Assembly (NCBI GenBank): GCA_902785425.1
Contig: CACZYP010000004.1
Location: 1-48,745 of the forward strand
Direction of reading: 5' to 3'
DNA from: an uncultured Ruminococcus sp.
GTDB taxonomy: Bacteria > Bacillota > Clostridia > Oscillospirales > Acutalibacteraceae
DNA: 48,745 nt
Shown: in pieces, positions 1 to 9,138 of the stretch
How positions within the stretch are numbered: position 1 is the stretch's first letter
How the letters are laid out: every line of letters begins with the position of its first letter
Notes under the pieces: model-generated
What the model saw: the letters and a program-made list of their open reading frames with translations, nothing else
Databases searched by the model: none
What the model was told of the DNA's origin: nothing
Program-made: the position numbers and the translations under genes

Positions 1-18
1 TCTCTTGACATACAAAAT

Positions 19-69
19 CCCCCTTATGGTAGTTCTTCTTTTATTCTACCATAAGGGGGTGCTTTTTTC
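19..69 (+). terminator. Intrinsic terminator, plus strand
   Basis: A 14 bp perfect stem (19-32 with 46-59, CCCCCTTATGGTAG and its complement) with a 13 nt loop is followed by TGCTTTTTT. The T-run lies on the plus-strand side, so it probably ends a plus-strand gene lying before the window. Confidence 0.8.
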
Positions 70-115
70 TATTGTCCGTTTTTACTGGACCTGTTCACTT
101 TTGAGCGGCGTTTTT

Positions 116-319
116 TTTAATTGACAATTGATAATTGACAATGGACAATTGCGGTCAGGCTCACTGCGTTCGCCTTTTTTAGTGTGGAATGTGGAAAGTG
201 GAATGGCGAATGGCGGAAGCACTTCGTGCTTGATTTTGTATTAATGTTTTCAAATTTGAAAACTATTTCTCGGCAGCGAATAAAAGTATAACTTTATGAT
301 GACTAATACAAAACTAAAC
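116..319. repeat. Modular intergenic repeat, copy 1 (left part)
   Basis: The order is 7-mer block (GACAATT type), hairpin word CAGGCTCACTGCGTTCGCCT with T-run, a GTGGAATGTGGAAAG block, hairpin word GGAAGCACTTCGTGCTTG, and an AT-rich core running from TGTATTAATG to ACTAATACAAA with CAGCGAATAAA in the middle. The 467 bp element at 322-788 follows directly. Confidence 0.85.
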
Positions 320-321
320 TT

Positions 322-788
322 AAGGAACCACTGAATAAATCACGTCCTGCGGACTGAGCACCCATCTTGCTTGCATCTTTTGGTCAAATTGAACTCAAAA
401 ACCTTGAAATACGTCAGCTGCCGCCTCGGTCGGTGCTTCTGCCTACGGCAGAGGTCTCCACCGGAGACCCAATGTCAACAACTTAAGAAACTTTGCCTGA
501 AAAACCCCTCAGACGGCTGCGCCGCCAGCTCCCCTTTCAGGGGAGCCTGCCAACTTTTGATAAAAACACAGCCTCACCTGAAAGGGGAGGTGGCACGCCG
601 TAGGCGTGACGGAGGGGTTAATATATAAAGTGGCAAATACTATTTACTTTGTTTTATTCCTTAAGACTTTGTTTTATTCCTTAAGTTGTTGACATTGACC
701 GGAGACCCGCACCCTGCGGATTTTTCGTCCAATTTCCCTCTAAATCTGACTGCGCAATATGGGCACTCGATTTAATCAATGCTTCCTT
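322..788. mobile_element. Long repeat element, copy A (467 bp)
   Basis: It begins AAGGAACCACTGAATAAATC and ends GATTTAATCAATGCTTCCTT, so its ends are imperfect inverted repeats of about 20 bp. An 18 bp inverted repeat (CAATGTCAACAACTTAAG at 470-487, its complement at 680-697) encloses a core with CCCCTCAGACGG...GACGGAGGGGTT palindromic hairpins. Copy B is at 5328-5781. No credible protein is encoded: the 85-codon ORF at 371-628 lacks a ribosome site and lies in repeat DNA. It looks like a non-autonomous, MITE-like element inserted within the modular repeat. Confidence 0.8.
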
Positions 789-962
789 AATACTTATTTC
801 TCGACAGCGAATAAAAGTATTGCTTTGCGAGAACTAATACAAATCCAACTCGCCGCAGGCGAGTTCCTTCATTCCACTTTCCACTTTCCACTTTCCACAT
901 TAAAAAAAAGGAACGAAGCGACTCCGCAATTTTCAATTTTCAATTTTCAATTTGAGCACGGC
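789..962. repeat. Modular intergenic repeat, copy 1 (right part)
   Basis: It resumes with core sequence (CGACAGCGAATAAAAGTAT ... ACTAATACAAA). Hairpin word AACTCGCCGCAGGCGAGTT follows, then a CCACTTTCCACTTTCCACATT block, a GGAACGAAGCGACTCC word with adjacent A-run (a T-run on the minus strand), and a TTTTCAATTTTCAA block that abuts the end of the lipoprotein gene. Confidence 0.8.
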
Positions 963-965
963 GTT

Positions 966-2264
966 TCAGTATTCGAGCTTCACAACTACGGCGTTGAAAT
1001 TCTCTATCATGATAATCGCAAGATTCTCGTTGTTTATCTTTACGCTGCCGCCGAGGGCGTCGTTTGCGTCGCTTATGTAGTCGAACATGTAGTACGGTTC
1101 TTTGTTGAACATAACGTCTATGGCGTCGTTGAATGCCATATGATCGTCAAAGCGCACCGTGAACATCTCATCACCGTTCTGCGCAGCTTTTACAAGATCG
1201 TTTACCATAACGCTGCGGCTTTCTTCAAAGTCGGAAATGAATGTCGATTCGATCACATAGAAGTTAGCTGTCTCACTTGTACATTCCGGCAGGAAGAGAT
1301 TATAAACCGACGGCAGTGAGGCTTCGTCTATATCGGTAATGAGCGGCTCGATGACGTGATCTGTAACGATGCGGCTGTCGCTGAGATTAAAGAAGTTGTA
1401 GTATGCGTTTTCGTTGTCGTCCCATGTGGCGTCAAGATGGTACCACTCGCCGTATATCTTCACCGTGTTCCACATATGCGGCGCATTTTCGCCGTAGCCG
1501 TTTGCGTAGTAGCAGTCTATGCCTACCTTGTTCAGAAGCATGCACATAGCGTGCGCATAGCCCTCACAGACGGCGCTGCCCTTAACGAGCGCACCGTATA
1601 CCGTAAACTCCTCCCAGCCGTCCTCGGCTGTCTGAACGCCCTTAGCGTAGGTGCAGCCGTCCAGCACGGTGTTATGGATATATTTTTCGAGATGATACTC
1701 CTTAAGCCCGTCCGGAATACCCGACATTATCGTATAGATCTTATCGTTAAGATCGGAGATACGCTTTTCGCACTCCGAAGCGCTGACATAAGAATAAAGC
1801 TGAATGACCGACTGATTGCCTGCGGCGCCGTAAGTGTAGCGGTTGGATATCCAGAACACCTCAGGGTGATCCATAGTGAACGCCTTTATACTTACGTCCA
1901 TATCCCTGTCGGAAAAGCCCTTATCGGAGATAGTCACCTTCCCTATCGGGTAAAGTCCGTCGTCCTCGGGCGTTTCCGATATTCTGAAAGCTGCCTGTCC
2001 GATCAGCTTATAACATTCCTTCTGGCTTTCTTTATATAGTGAATCGTAGCCGTGAGTTATCTCGGGCAGGCTCTCGTAAGAGCTGCTTGAAACGCTCTTG
2101 GTGCTTTCCACAACGGTATAGTTCGTATCGTCCTTGAAGCGAGTTTTTTCAAAAAGCCGCCCCTGAACGTCTTCAACTATATCGGTAACGAAGCAGCCCG
2201 ATGTACCGAGCATAAAAAATGCGGCTGCGAATATTATTCCGAGTCGTTTTATCTTTTTGTTCAT
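966..2264 (-). CDS. Transglutaminase-like lipoprotein
   Basis: The 432-residue protein starts with a lipoprotein signal (basic n-region, hydrophobic core, lipobox LGTSGC with Cys24), so it should be anchored on the outer face of the membrane. Residues about 190-300 form a transglutaminase/protease-like core with the expected triad: Cys233 in AVCEGYA, His263 in HMWNTV and Asp278 in HLDATWDD. Flanking regions are not recognised. Members of this fold include peptidases and cross-linking enzymes, and many secreted Clostridia proteins carry it without a known substrate. A GGGG site lies 5 nt before the ATG. The gene stands alone, bounded on both sides by modular repeats, and its stop lies next to a repeat hairpin plus T-run. 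Substrate unknown. Confidence 0.85.
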   Translation of the reverse strand: MNKKIKRLGIIFAAAFFMLGTSGCFVTDIVEDVQGRLFEKTRFKDDTNYTVVESTKSVSSSSYESLPEITHGYDSLYKESQKECYKLIGQAAFRISETPEDDGLYPIGKVTISDKGFSDRDMDVSIKAFTMDHPEVFWISNRYTYGAAGNQSVIQLYSYVSASECEKRISDLNDKIYTIMSGIPDGLKEYHLEKYIHNTVLDGCTYAKGVQTAEDGWEEFTVYGALVKGSAVCEGYAHAMCMLLNKVGIDCYYANGYGENAPHMWNTVKIYGEWYHLDATWDDNENAYYNFFNLSDSRIVTDHVIEPLITDIDEASLPSVYNLFLPECTSETANFYVIESTFISDFEESRSVMVNDLVKAAQNGDEMFTVRFDDHMAFNDAIDVMFNKEPYYMFDYISDANDALGGSVKINNENLAIIMIENFNAVVVKLEY

Positions 2265-2276
2265 ACTTACCCCAAT

Positions 2277-2565
2277 TTAAATGGAAAATTGAAAATGGAA
2301 AATTGAAAATTTCGGAGTCGCTTCGCTCCTGTTTTTTTTATATTAGTTTGTTAAGACTTAATAGTTATCTCTCGGCAGCGAATAAAGTGTGATTTTGTGA
2401 GGATTAATACAAATCAACTCGGCGAAGCCGAGTTCCGCAATTGTCAATTATCAATTGTCAATTGTCAATTAAAAAAGGCGAACGCAGTGAGCCTGACCGC
2501 CATTTTCCATTTTCCATTTTCAATTTTCCATTTGACAAGTTTTCCATTTTCAATTTTCCATTTTA
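2277..2565. repeat. Modular intergenic repeat, copy 2
   Basis: It fills the gap between the lipoprotein start and the pckG end. In order: GGAAAATTGAAAATGG block, GGAGTCGCTTCGCTCCTG word, AT-rich core with CGGCAGCGAATAAA, AACTCGGCGAAGCCGAGTT word, 7-mer block (TCAATTG), AAAAAAGGCGAACGCAGTG word, then two TTTTCCATTTTCAATTTTCC blocks. Confidence 0.85.
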
Positions 2566-2572
2566 ATACAAC

Positions 2573-2612
2573 GCTCACGGCTGCCATAGCGGTAGCCGTG
2601 AGCTGTTTTTTT
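2573..2612. terminator. Terminator hairpin downstream of pckG
   Basis: A 10 bp stem (GCTCACGGCT at 2573-2582 with its complement at 2594-2603) has an 11 nt loop. The long T-run (2605-2612) is on the plus side, while the minus side reads GTTGTATT after the stem. Only minus-strand genes are adjacent, so it probably ends the pckG transcript and may act in both directions. Confidence 0.6.
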
Positions 2613-2656
2613 CGTCAGCTTAAATAAAGCCGATACTGTTTATTTGTAGAGATTGA

Positions 2657-4423
2657 TTACTCAGCAAGTCTTGCCTTGAGGCCTGCAAGCTCGTCGGAAA
2701 GCTCCTTCGGGAGTCTGTCGCCGAACAGCTTGTAGTACTCTGCGATCTCGTCTGCCTCTGCTGTCCATCTCTCTTTGTCGATGTAGAGGATCTTGTTGAG
2801 GTCTTCCTTAGTCATGTCAAGACCGTCGAGGTCGATATCGTCTGCGCTCGGAACGTAGCCGATCGGAGTCTCTGTAGCGCCTGCTGTGCCTTCGCATCTG
2901 CCGAGGATCCAGAGGATCGCACGGAAGTTGTCACCGAAGCCCGGCCACATGAAGTGACCCTCTTCGTCAACACGGAACCAGTTAACGTTGAAGATCTTCG
3001 GAGCCTTGTCGCCGAGAACCTTACCCATCTCGATCCAGTGTGCGAAGTAATCGCCCATGTGGTAGCCGCAGAACGGAAGCATAGCCATAGGATCGTGACG
3101 GAGCTGACCAACTGCACCTGTAGCAGCAGCTGTTGTCTCGGAAGCCATGATAGAACCTACGAATACGCCGTTGTTCCAGCTTCTGGACTGGTATACGAGC
3201 GGAGTTGTTGTAGCACGTCTGCCGCCGAAGATGATAGCGGAGATCGGAACGCCTGCGGGATCGTTGAACTTATCGCTGATGCAGGGGCAGTTCTGAGCGG
3301 GAGCTGTGAATCTGGAGTTCGGATGAGCACCCTTCTCTTCGCTTGTCTGACCGTTCCAGGGCTCGCCCTTCCACTCGATAGCGTTTGCCGGCGGGTTCTT
3401 GTCGAGACCTTCCCACCAAACAGTGTTGTTGTCGAGGTTAAGAGCAACGTTTGTGAAGATAGTGCCCTTCTTTGTTGTAGCAAGTGCATTCGGGTTGGAC
3501 TTGTCGTTTGTACCCGGTGCTACGCCGAAGAAGCCGTTCTCGGGGTTGATAGCCCAGAGTCTGCCGTCGGGGCCTTTTCTCATCCAAGCGATATCGTCGC
3601 CGACTGTCCAAGCCTTCCAGCCTGCGTCACGGTACTTCTTCGGAGGAATGAGCATTGCGAGGTTTGTCTTGCCGCATGCGGACGGGAATGCGCCCGTAAC
3701 GTACTTGATCTCGCCTTCGGGATTCTGAACGCCGAGAATGAGCATGTGCTCTGCCATCCACTCATCGTTCTTGCCGAGGTAGGAAGCGATTCTGAGTGCG
3801 AAGCACTTTTTGCCGAGAAGAACGTTTCCGCCGTAAGCGGAGTTAACGGAGATAATGTAGTTATCCTCCGGGAAATGTGTGATATATCTCTTTTCGGGAT
3901 CTACGTCACAGGAAGCGTGGAGACCCTTGATCCAGTTTTCGCTGTCGCCGAGAACCTCTTCTACAGCTGCGCCTACTCTTGTCATGATGGACATGTTGAG
4001 TACAACGTAGATAGAGTCAGTTACCTCGTAACCGATCTGAGCGAGAGGAGAGCCGATCGGGCCCATGGAATAAGGGATAACGTACATTGTACGGCCCTTG
4101 TAAGAACCTCTTGCGATATCAAAAAGCATCTTGTATGCTTCCTGCGGATCCATCCAATGGTTTGTAGGACCTGCGTCCTCTTCCTTCTTGGAGCAGATGA
4201 ATGTTCTTGCCTCAACACGAGCAACGTCGTTGGGCTTTGTGCGGTGGAGGTAGCAGCCGGGAAGAAGCTCCTGGTTGAGCTCGATCATCTCGCCTGTTGC
4301 AACACCCTCTGCACGGATAGCAGCGAGCTGCTCTTCCGAACCGTCGATCCAAACGACCTTGTCAGGGGTAACGAGTTCTTTCATCTCGTCTACCCATGCA
4401 AGAACCGATTTATTAGTAGTCAT
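2657..4423 (-). CDS. pckG: Phosphoenolpyruvate carboxykinase (GTP)
   Basis: It interconverts oxaloacetate + GTP and phosphoenolpyruvate + CO2 + GDP. In fermenting anaerobes it often runs in the CO2-fixing direction toward succinate. The 588-residue length fits the GTP family (about 600), not the ~530-residue ATP family. Visible motifs are the P-loop with catalytic cysteine AFPSACGKTN (245-254, Cys250), the kinase-2-like VGDDIAW (275-281) and FFGVAPGT just downstream. The start has GGGAG 9 nt upstream. A TTGAAT-17-TATAAT promoter precedes the gene. It is monocistronic, bounded by modular repeats. Identification is firm; physiological direction is inference. Confidence 0.96.
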   Translation of the reverse strand: MTTNKSVLAWVDEMKELVTPDKVVWIDGSEEQLAAIRAEGVATGEMIELNQELLPGCYLHRTKPNDVARVEARTFICSKKEEDAGPTNHWMDPQEAYKMLFDIARGSYKGRTMYVIPYSMGPIGSPLAQIGYEVTDSIYVVLNMSIMTRVGAAVEEVLGDSENWIKGLHASCDVDPEKRYITHFPEDNYIISVNSAYGGNVLLGKKCFALRIASYLGKNDEWMAEHMLILGVQNPEGEIKYVTGAFPSACGKTNLAMLIPPKKYRDAGWKAWTVGDDIAWMRKGPDGRLWAINPENGFFGVAPGTNDKSNPNALATTKKGTIFTNVALNLDNNTVWWEGLDKNPPANAIEWKGEPWNGQTSEEKGAHPNSRFTAPAQNCPCISDKFNDPAGVPISAIIFGGRRATTTPLVYQSRSWNNGVFVGSIMASETTAAATGAVGQLRHDPMAMLPFCGYHMGDYFAHWIEMGKVLGDKAPKIFNVNWFRVDEEGHFMWPGFGDNFRAILWILGRCEGTAGATETPIGYVPSADDIDLDGLDMTKEDLNKILYIDKERWTAEADEIAEYYKLFGDRLPKELSDELAGLKARLAE

Positions 4424-4470
4424 GTCTAATTACTCCCTTCAGCCGTCAAGCGGCACAAAATTACAGATAC

Positions 4471-4499
4471 ATTATACAACAAATCCAAAATTTATTCAA
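4471..4499 (-). promoter_or_regulatory. Promoter of pckG
   Basis: On the minus strand, TTGAAT (4494-4499), a 17 bp spacer and TATAAT (4471-4476) form a near-consensus housekeeping sigma promoter about 48 bp before the pckG ATG. Confidence 0.75.
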
Positions 4500-4573
4500 T
4501 ACCATTTTTACAGAATCCGCCATATTTAACAATTCCGTAATTTTTATTTTGCAGGAACGCATTTGGAATCCTT

Positions 4574-4605
4574 CAAAAAACGTCCGCCGTGATAAAAGGT
4601 GGACG
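4574..4605 (-). terminator. Terminator downstream of the dockerin gene
   Basis: On the minus strand, CGTCCACC and GGCGGACG pair (one mismatch) around a 9 nt loop and are followed by TTTTTTG. It lies upstream of the pckG promoter and would stop transcripts from the dockerin gene. Confidence 0.7.
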
Positions 4606-4612
4606 AGGCTTG

Positions 4613-4790
4613 GATTGAGTGTGAAGTGTGGAGTGTGGAGTTGCGGAGTCGCTTCGCTCCTGTTTTATATTAGTTCTCGTAAAAATAAACCTTATTCGCT
4701 GTCAAAAGATTATTTTCACTTCTAAAAATACTAATATAAAACAAGCACGAAGTGCTTCCGCAATTTTCCATTTTCAATTTAAAATACTCT
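4613..4790. repeat. Modular intergenic repeat, copy 3
   Basis: A GTGTGGAGTGTGGAG block, the GGAGTCGCTTCGCTCCTG word, a core from TATATTAGT to ACTAATATAAAA with TTATTCGCTG in it, the GCACGAAGTGCTTCC word, and a TTTTCCATTTTCAATTT block. The following 4791-4911 stretch is AT-rich and shows nothing else recognisable. Confidence 0.85.
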
Positions 4791-4911
4791 AAAAACTCTC
4801 GTTAATCAATCCAAATATACTAAAAATTCATAAATACAGAGTCGAATTTTCAAAAAAATGAATTGTTAAGATTCCAGTTTAATATCATAAAGATTAACTT
4901 TAACAAAACTA

Positions 4912-5241
4912 TTACAAAAGAGACTTAGGCAAAGAAGGGTGAGTTACTTTATCTCCAATGCCATCTACACCAAATATTGACCATCGAAGTACTGCGAGTG
5001 CATCTGATGCTGAAACTATACCGTCTTCGTCAACATCAGCAATTTTAATCTGTTCTGGCGTAAAATCCTCAAGACCAACACTATATCTTAAAATCGACAA
5101 AGCATCGTATGACGTTGTAAATGCATCATTATTAACATCACCCAAAGCCACTCTTCTTTCGGCAAACACAGCAAATGTAGAAAAAGAAACTGTAATAAAA
5201 CACAAAAAAACAACTATACAAAACTGTAAAATTTTTTTCAT
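4912..5241 (-). CDS. Secreted stand-alone dockerin protein
   Basis: The 109-residue product has a signal peptide (MKKILQF..., likely cleavage after VFA, residue 27). The mature protein is essentially one type I dockerin. Two EF-hand-like calcium repeats are visible: D35-N37-D39-D46 (GDVNNDAFTTSYDA) and D69-D71-D73-D80 (ADVDEDGIVSASDA), each followed by a helix (ALSILRYSVG, ALAVLRWSI). Dockerins bind cohesins and normally tether enzymes into cellulosomes; here no enzyme domain is attached. The start was moved to the second ATG because AGGAG directly abuts the first ATG (5250) but lies 9 nt from the one at 5241. No cohesin is encoded in the window. Role unknown. Confidence 0.85.
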   Translation of the reverse strand: MKKILQFCIVVFLCFITVSFSTFAVFAERRVALGDVNNDAFTTSYDALSILRYSVGLEDFTPEQIKIADVDEDGIVSASDALAVLRWSIFGVDGIGDKVTHPSLPKSLL

Positions 5242-5269
5242 TATGTTCATCTCCTAAATAACAATATTA

Positions 5270-5298
5270 AGAATATTAAACTACAAAATCATTTTCAA
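5270..5298 (-). promoter_or_regulatory. Possible promoter of dockerin gene
   Basis: On the minus strand, TTGAAA (5293-5298), a 17 bp spacer and TATTCT (5270-5275) lie about 30 bp before the ATG. The region is AT-rich, so similar matches can occur by chance. Confidence 0.45.
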
Positions 5299-5327
5299 AC
5301 AGTCTCTTTGTATTCAAATATCGAATT

Positions 5328-5781
5328 AAGGAAGCACTGATTAAATCGAGTGCCCATATTGCGTAGTCAGATTTTGAGGCAAATTGAACGAAAAAGCCGC
5401 AGGGTGCGGGTCTCCGGTCAATGTCGTCAACTTAAGAAACTTTGCCTGAAAAACCCCTCAGACGGCTGCGCCGCCAGCTCCCCTTTCAGGGGAGCCAGCC
5501 AACTTTTGATAAAACCACAGCCTCACCTGAAAGGGGAGGTGGCACGCCGTAGGCGTGACGGAGGGGTTAATTTATAAAGTGGCAAATACTATTTACTTTG
5601 TTTTATTCCTTAAGTTGTTGACATTGTGTCTCCGGTGGAGACCTCTACGCAGCAGAAGCACCGACCGAGGCGGCAGCCGAGACTATACTGACGTATTTCA
5701 AGGTTTTTGAGTTCAATTTGACCAAAAGATGCAAGCAAGTTTGGTGCTCAGCCCGCAGGGCGTGATTTATTCAGTGGTTCC
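5328..5781. mobile_element. Long repeat element, copy B (454 bp), arms inverted
   Basis: The outer arms match copy A (322-788) in reverse orientation: it starts AAGGAAGCACTGATTAAATC and ends GATTTATTCAGTGGTTCC. The core between the 18 bp inverted repeats (5419-5436, two mismatches; 5609-5626) has the same orientation as in copy A. Core and arms are therefore flipped relative to each other between the two copies. The ~90-codon ORFs across it are repeat DNA without ribosome sites. Confidence 0.8.
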
Positions 5782-5794
5782 GTAGTATTAAAAT

Positions 5795-5945
5795 TGAATA
5801 AACTAATATAAATCAGGAGCGAAGCGACTCCGCAATTCCACACACCACATTCCACACTTAAAAAAAGGCGAACGCAGTGAGCCTGACCGAAATTGTCCAT
5901 TGTCAATTGTCCATTGTCAATTATAATTGTCCATTGTCAATTTTC
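5795..5945. repeat. Modular intergenic repeat, copy 4
   Basis: It holds the end of a core (ACTAATATAAA), the CAGGAGCGAAGCGACTCC word, a CCACACACCACATTCCACAC block, the AAAAAAGGCGAACGCAGTG word and a 7-mer block (AATTGTCCATTGTC). It abuts the 3' end of leuS. Confidence 0.8.
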
Positions 5946-5959
5946 AAAGGGCGTCAAGA

Positions 5960-8368
5960 TTATTTCTTAACTACGATATTTACAAGTTTTCCCTTAACGT
6001 AGATCTCCTTGACGATATTCATGCCGTCAAGCGATGCAGCTACCTTTTCGTCTGCCTTTGCTGCTTCAAGAGCGGCTGCCTGGTCTGCGTCTGCTGCGAT
6101 GTTAAGGCGTGCCTTGATCTTGCCGTTTACCTGTACGGCGATCTCTACAGTTTCGTCAACGCATTTAGCCTCGTCGTACTCAGGCCACTTCTGCTGCGCC
6201 AGAATACCATTGCCGAGGTTTGCCTTCTCCCATACTTCCTCTGTTACGTGAGGTGCGAACGGGTTGAGAAGGATTGCGAATACTCTGAGTTCGCCCTTTG
6301 TGATGCCCTTGGCCTTGAACACGTTGTTGAGCGACATGAGCGCTGCGATAGCCGTGTTGAATTTGAGCGTTTCGATATCCTCGCCGACCTTCTTGATCGT
6401 CTTATGAACGTCGCTCTCAACTTCGGGTCTGATCTCGTCGCTGTCGATAACTGTTTCTGCAAGGTTGTAGAAACGCTCAACAAGGTTGCGGCATCCTCTG
6501 ATGCCCTTAGGATCCCACGGAGCAGCCTTTTCAAAGTCGCCGATGAACATCTCGTAAAGACGGAGCGTATCTGCACCGTACTCGTTTACAACATCGTCGG
6601 GATTTACTACGTTGCCTCTCGACTTACTCATCTTAACGCCGCCCTCACCGAGGATCATACCGTGGCTTGTACGCTTCGCATACGGCTCCGGTGTGGGAAC
6701 TACGCCGATATCATAGAGGAACTTGTGCCAGAAACGGCTGTAAAGCAGGTGGAGAGTTGTATGCTCCATACCGCCGTTGTACCAGTCAACGGGCGACCAG
6801 TATTCAAGAGCTTCCTTGCTTGCAAGAGCCTTGTCGTTGTGCGGATCCATGTAGCGCAGATAGTACCACGAAGAACCTGCCCACTGAGGCATTGTGTCTG
6901 TTTCACGCTTTGCGTCGCCGCCGCACTTCGGGCACTTAACGTTCACCCACTCGGTCATGTTTGCAAGCGGAGACTCGCCTGTATCTGTCGGCTCGTAGCT
7001 CTCTACCATAGGCAATTCGAGCGGAAGCTCGCTCTCGTCTATCGGAACGTAGCCGCAGCACGGGCAGTTTACGATCGGGATAGGCTCGCCCCAGTAGCGC
7101 TGACGTGAGAATACCCAGTCACGAAGCTTGAAGTTTACCTTCTCCTTGCCCTTGCCGTTTTCTGTGAGCCACTGCTTGATCTTCACCTTAGCCTCCTCAA
7201 CGGAAAGACCGTCGAGCATGCCGCTGTTTACCATAATGCCTGTAGCGCAGTCGGTGAACGCTTCTTTTTCAACGTCGCCGCCCTTTACTACCTCGATGAT
7301 CGGGAGATCGAACTTCTTTGCAAATTCCCAGTCACGGGTATCGTGTGCAGGTACCGCCATGATAGCGCCCGTACCGTAAGACACAAGAACGTAGTCGGAA
7401 ATAAAGATCGGGATCTCTGTGTTGTTAACGGGGTTTACAGCTCTTACGCCCTTGATGAGAACGCCTGTCTTGTCCTTAGCCATCTCTGTGCGCTCGAAGT
7501 CGGACTTTTTTGCTGCCTCTGCCTGATAAGCTCTTACCTCGTCGATGTTCTCGATCTTGTCAGCCCACTTGTCAATATAGGGGTGCTCCGGAGATACTAC
7601 CATGTATGTAGCGCCGAAAAGCGTATCGGGGCGTGTTGTATATACTGTGAGGATATCGCCTGTTGTAGCGGTGAAATCGACCTCTGCGCCCGTTGAACGG
7701 CCGATCCAGTTTCTCTGCTGAAGCTTTACTCTTGACGGGTAGTCTACCATATCGAGATCGTCTGCAAGGCGGTCTGCGTACTCTGTGATCTTGAGCATCC
7801 ACTGAGACTTTACTCTGCGGACAACCTCGCTGCCGCAGCGCTCGCAGACGCCGTTTACAACTTCTTCGTTTGCAAGAACGCACTTACAGGAAGTACACCA
7901 GTTAACGGACATCTCTTTCTTGTAAGCAAGACCCTTCTTGAAAAGCTGTAAGAAGATCCACTGCGTCCACTTGAAGTAAGCGGGATCGGTAGTATTGATC
8001 TCACGGCTCCAGTCAAACGAGATACCGAGAGACTGTATCTGCTTTTTAAAGCGAGCGATATTGTTCTTCGTTACCTCTGCCGGGTGGATATGGTTCTTGA
8101 TGGCATAGTTCTCTGTCGGAAGACCGAAAGCGTCCCAGCCGATCGGGTAAAGCACGTTATAGCCCTGGAGACGGCGCTTTCTTGCTACCGTATCAAGAGC
8201 AGTGTACGGTCTGGGGTGACCTACATGAAGACCCTGACCCGACGGATAAGGGAACTCGATGAGGGCGAAGAACTTCTCCTTTACCGAATTTTCCTCGGCA
8301 TGGAAGACACCCTTCTCTTCCCAGATATCCTGCCATTTTTTCTCAACCTTTAAATGCTCGTATTTCAA
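5960..8368 (-). CDS. leuS: Leucine--tRNA ligase
   Basis: This cytoplasmic class I aminoacyl-tRNA synthetase charges tRNA-Leu. The 802-residue protein shows the HIGH-type motif HVGHP (48-52), the KMSKS loop (579-583), a zinc-binding module with Cys158/161/175/178, a CP1 editing domain (about 225-420, with [12 protein letters not shown] near 332-343), and a second cysteine cluster (CPCC at 435-438, CPKC at 479-482). An anticodon-binding C-terminus follows. GGAGG lies 8 nt before the ATG. No T-box leader is visible upstream, although many Firmicutes regulate leuS that way; the upstream gap is modular repeat. Length is typical for the bacterial family. Confidence 0.97.
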   Translation of the reverse strand: MKYEHLKVEKKWQDIWEEKGVFHAEENSVKEKFFALIEFPYPSGQGLHVGHPRPYTALDTVARKRRLQGYNVLYPIGWDAFGLPTENYAIKNHIHPAEVTKNNIARFKKQIQSLGISFDWSREINTTDPAYFKWTQWIFLQLFKKGLAYKKEMSVNWCTSCKCVLANEEVVNGVCERCGSEVVRRVKSQWMLKITEYADRLADDLDMVDYPSRVKLQQRNWIGRSTGAEVDFTATTGDILTVYTTRPDTLFGATYMVVSPEHPYIDKWADKIENIDEVRAYQAEAAKKSDFERTEMAKDKTGVLIKGVRAVNPVNNTEIPIFISDYVLVSYGTGAIMAVPAHDTRDWEFAKKFDLPIIEVVKGGDVEKEAFTDCATGIMVNSGMLDGLSVEEAKVKIKQWLTENGKGKEKVNFKLRDWVFSRQRYWGEPIPIVNCPCCGYVPIDESELPLELPMVESYEPTDTGESPLANMTEWVNVKCPKCGGDAKRETDTMPQWAGSSWYYLRYMDPHNDKALASKEALEYWSPVDWYNGGMEHTTLHLLYSRFWHKFLYDIGVVPTPEPYAKRTSHGMILGEGGVKMSKSRGNVVNPDDVVNEYGADTLRLYEMFIGDFEKAAPWDPKGIRGCRNLVERFYNLAETVIDSDEIRPEVESDVHKTIKKVGEDIETLKFNTAIAALMSLNNVFKAKGITKGELRVFAILLNPFAPHVTEEVWEKANLGNGILAQQKWPEYDEAKCVDETVEIAVQVNGKIKARLNIAADADQAAALEAAKADEKVAASLDGMNIVKEIYVKGKLVNIVVKK

Positions 8369-8451
8369 CGAAAAGACCTCCGTTTCAAAGTTTACCTTTA
8401 TGCTATACTTGTAGTTTATTCTTTAATCTGCTTTTTGCTTCGGACAAAACC

Positions 8452-8714
8452 TTTTTTAATTGACAATTGATAATTGACAATTGACAATTTCGGAACTCGC
8501 CTTCGGCGAGTTGATTTTATATTAGTTCTCTTATAGCTAAAACTAATTCGCTGTAGAGAAATAACTATTATGTCTGAATAAACAAATATAAAATCAAGCA
8601 CGAAGTGCTTCCGACATTCGCCATTCCACTTTCCACATTCCACACTTATAAAAAAGGCGAGCGAAGTGAGCCTGACCGCAATTGTCAATTATCCATTGTC
8701 AATTGTCAATTATC
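8452..8714. repeat. Modular intergenic repeat, copy 5
   Basis: A near-complete copy: 7-mer block, AACTCGCCTTCGGCGAGTT word, core from TATATTAGT to AACAAATATAAAA with TAATTCGCTG, GCACGAAGTGCTTCC word, CCATTCCACTTTCCACATT block, AAAAAAGGCGAGCGAAGTG word, and a second 7-mer block that runs into rsfS and supplies its stop codon. The gap 8369-8451 has no recognisable promoter or leader. Confidence 0.88.
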
Positions 8715-9065
8715 ACTAAGGACGTCCGATATGTCTATTGCTTCTCCGTCTGCCCACATTTTGTCGAGATCGTAGTATTCTCTTGCTTCTTCGGAGAATA
8801 CATGAACGATAACGTCAACGTAGTCAAGAAGTATCCATGTATCGTTCTTGTGACCCTCGATGTGGCTTGCGTTCTCGCCTGCTTCTTTAAGACGGAACTC
8901 GACTTCGTCTGCAAGCGCACGTACCTGAGTAGAACTGAAACCTGTTCCGATAACGAAATAATCCGCCATCGTAGTTACAGCGTCTACCTTGATCACCTTG
9001 ATCCCTGCGCCCTTTTTGCTGTCCATCGCCTTAGCGGCGAGCTTTGCTGTTTCCAAGCTTGTCAT
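8706..9065 (-). CDS. rsfS: Ribosomal silencing factor RsfS
   Basis: RsfS (YbeB/Iojap family) binds ribosomal protein L14 and blocks joining of the 50S and 30S subunits during starvation. The 119-residue product begins MTSLETAKLAAKAM and contains the conserved stretch ADYFVIGTG...TQVRALADEVE and the DTWILLDYVDVIVHVF block. The ATG at 9065 is preferred over the upstream GTG at 9077 because AGGAAG overlaps the GTG site. The gene follows the nadD-yqeK fusion, the usual nadD-yqeK-rsfS order. The last residues and stop (S-D-N-stop, GATAATTGA) lie in the repeat. Start choice moderately certain. Confidence 0.92.
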   Translation of the reverse strand: MTSLETAKLAAKAMDSKKGAGIKVIKVDAVTTMADYFVIGTGFSSTQVRALADEVEFRLKEAGENASHIEGHKNDTWILLDYVDVIVHVFSEEAREYYDLDKMWADGEAIDISDVLSDN

Positions 9066-9138
9066 ACTTTTATTCACTTCCTATTGTTATTTGGTCTTTA
9101 TATAAAACTTTGATTTATTATGTTCCGTAAACTACTCT

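Noticed and set aside
371-628. 85-codon frame inside the long repeat element (and its partner at 5350-5577)
   Set aside because: No ribosome site, composition follows palindromic repeat DNA, and the frame differs between copies upstream of the core.
116-962. CRISPR array or tRNA-like clusters in the repeat-rich gaps
   Set aside because: The 7-mers are directly tandem without unique spacers, hairpin words are only about 18 bp, and no cas genes or cloverleaf with CCA-type ends were found.
2954-4429. 491-codon open frame on the plus strand across pckG
   Set aside because: It is a shadow of the strongly supported pckG gene on the other strand, with no ribosome site and cysteine/valine-rich composition.
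5927-7108. 393-codon plus-strand frame across leuS
   Set aside because: It starts in a 7-mer repeat block and is antisense to leuS.
8369-8705. T-box riboswitch before leuS
   Set aside because: The gap is filled by a modular repeat copy and lacks a T-box sequence and specifier loop.
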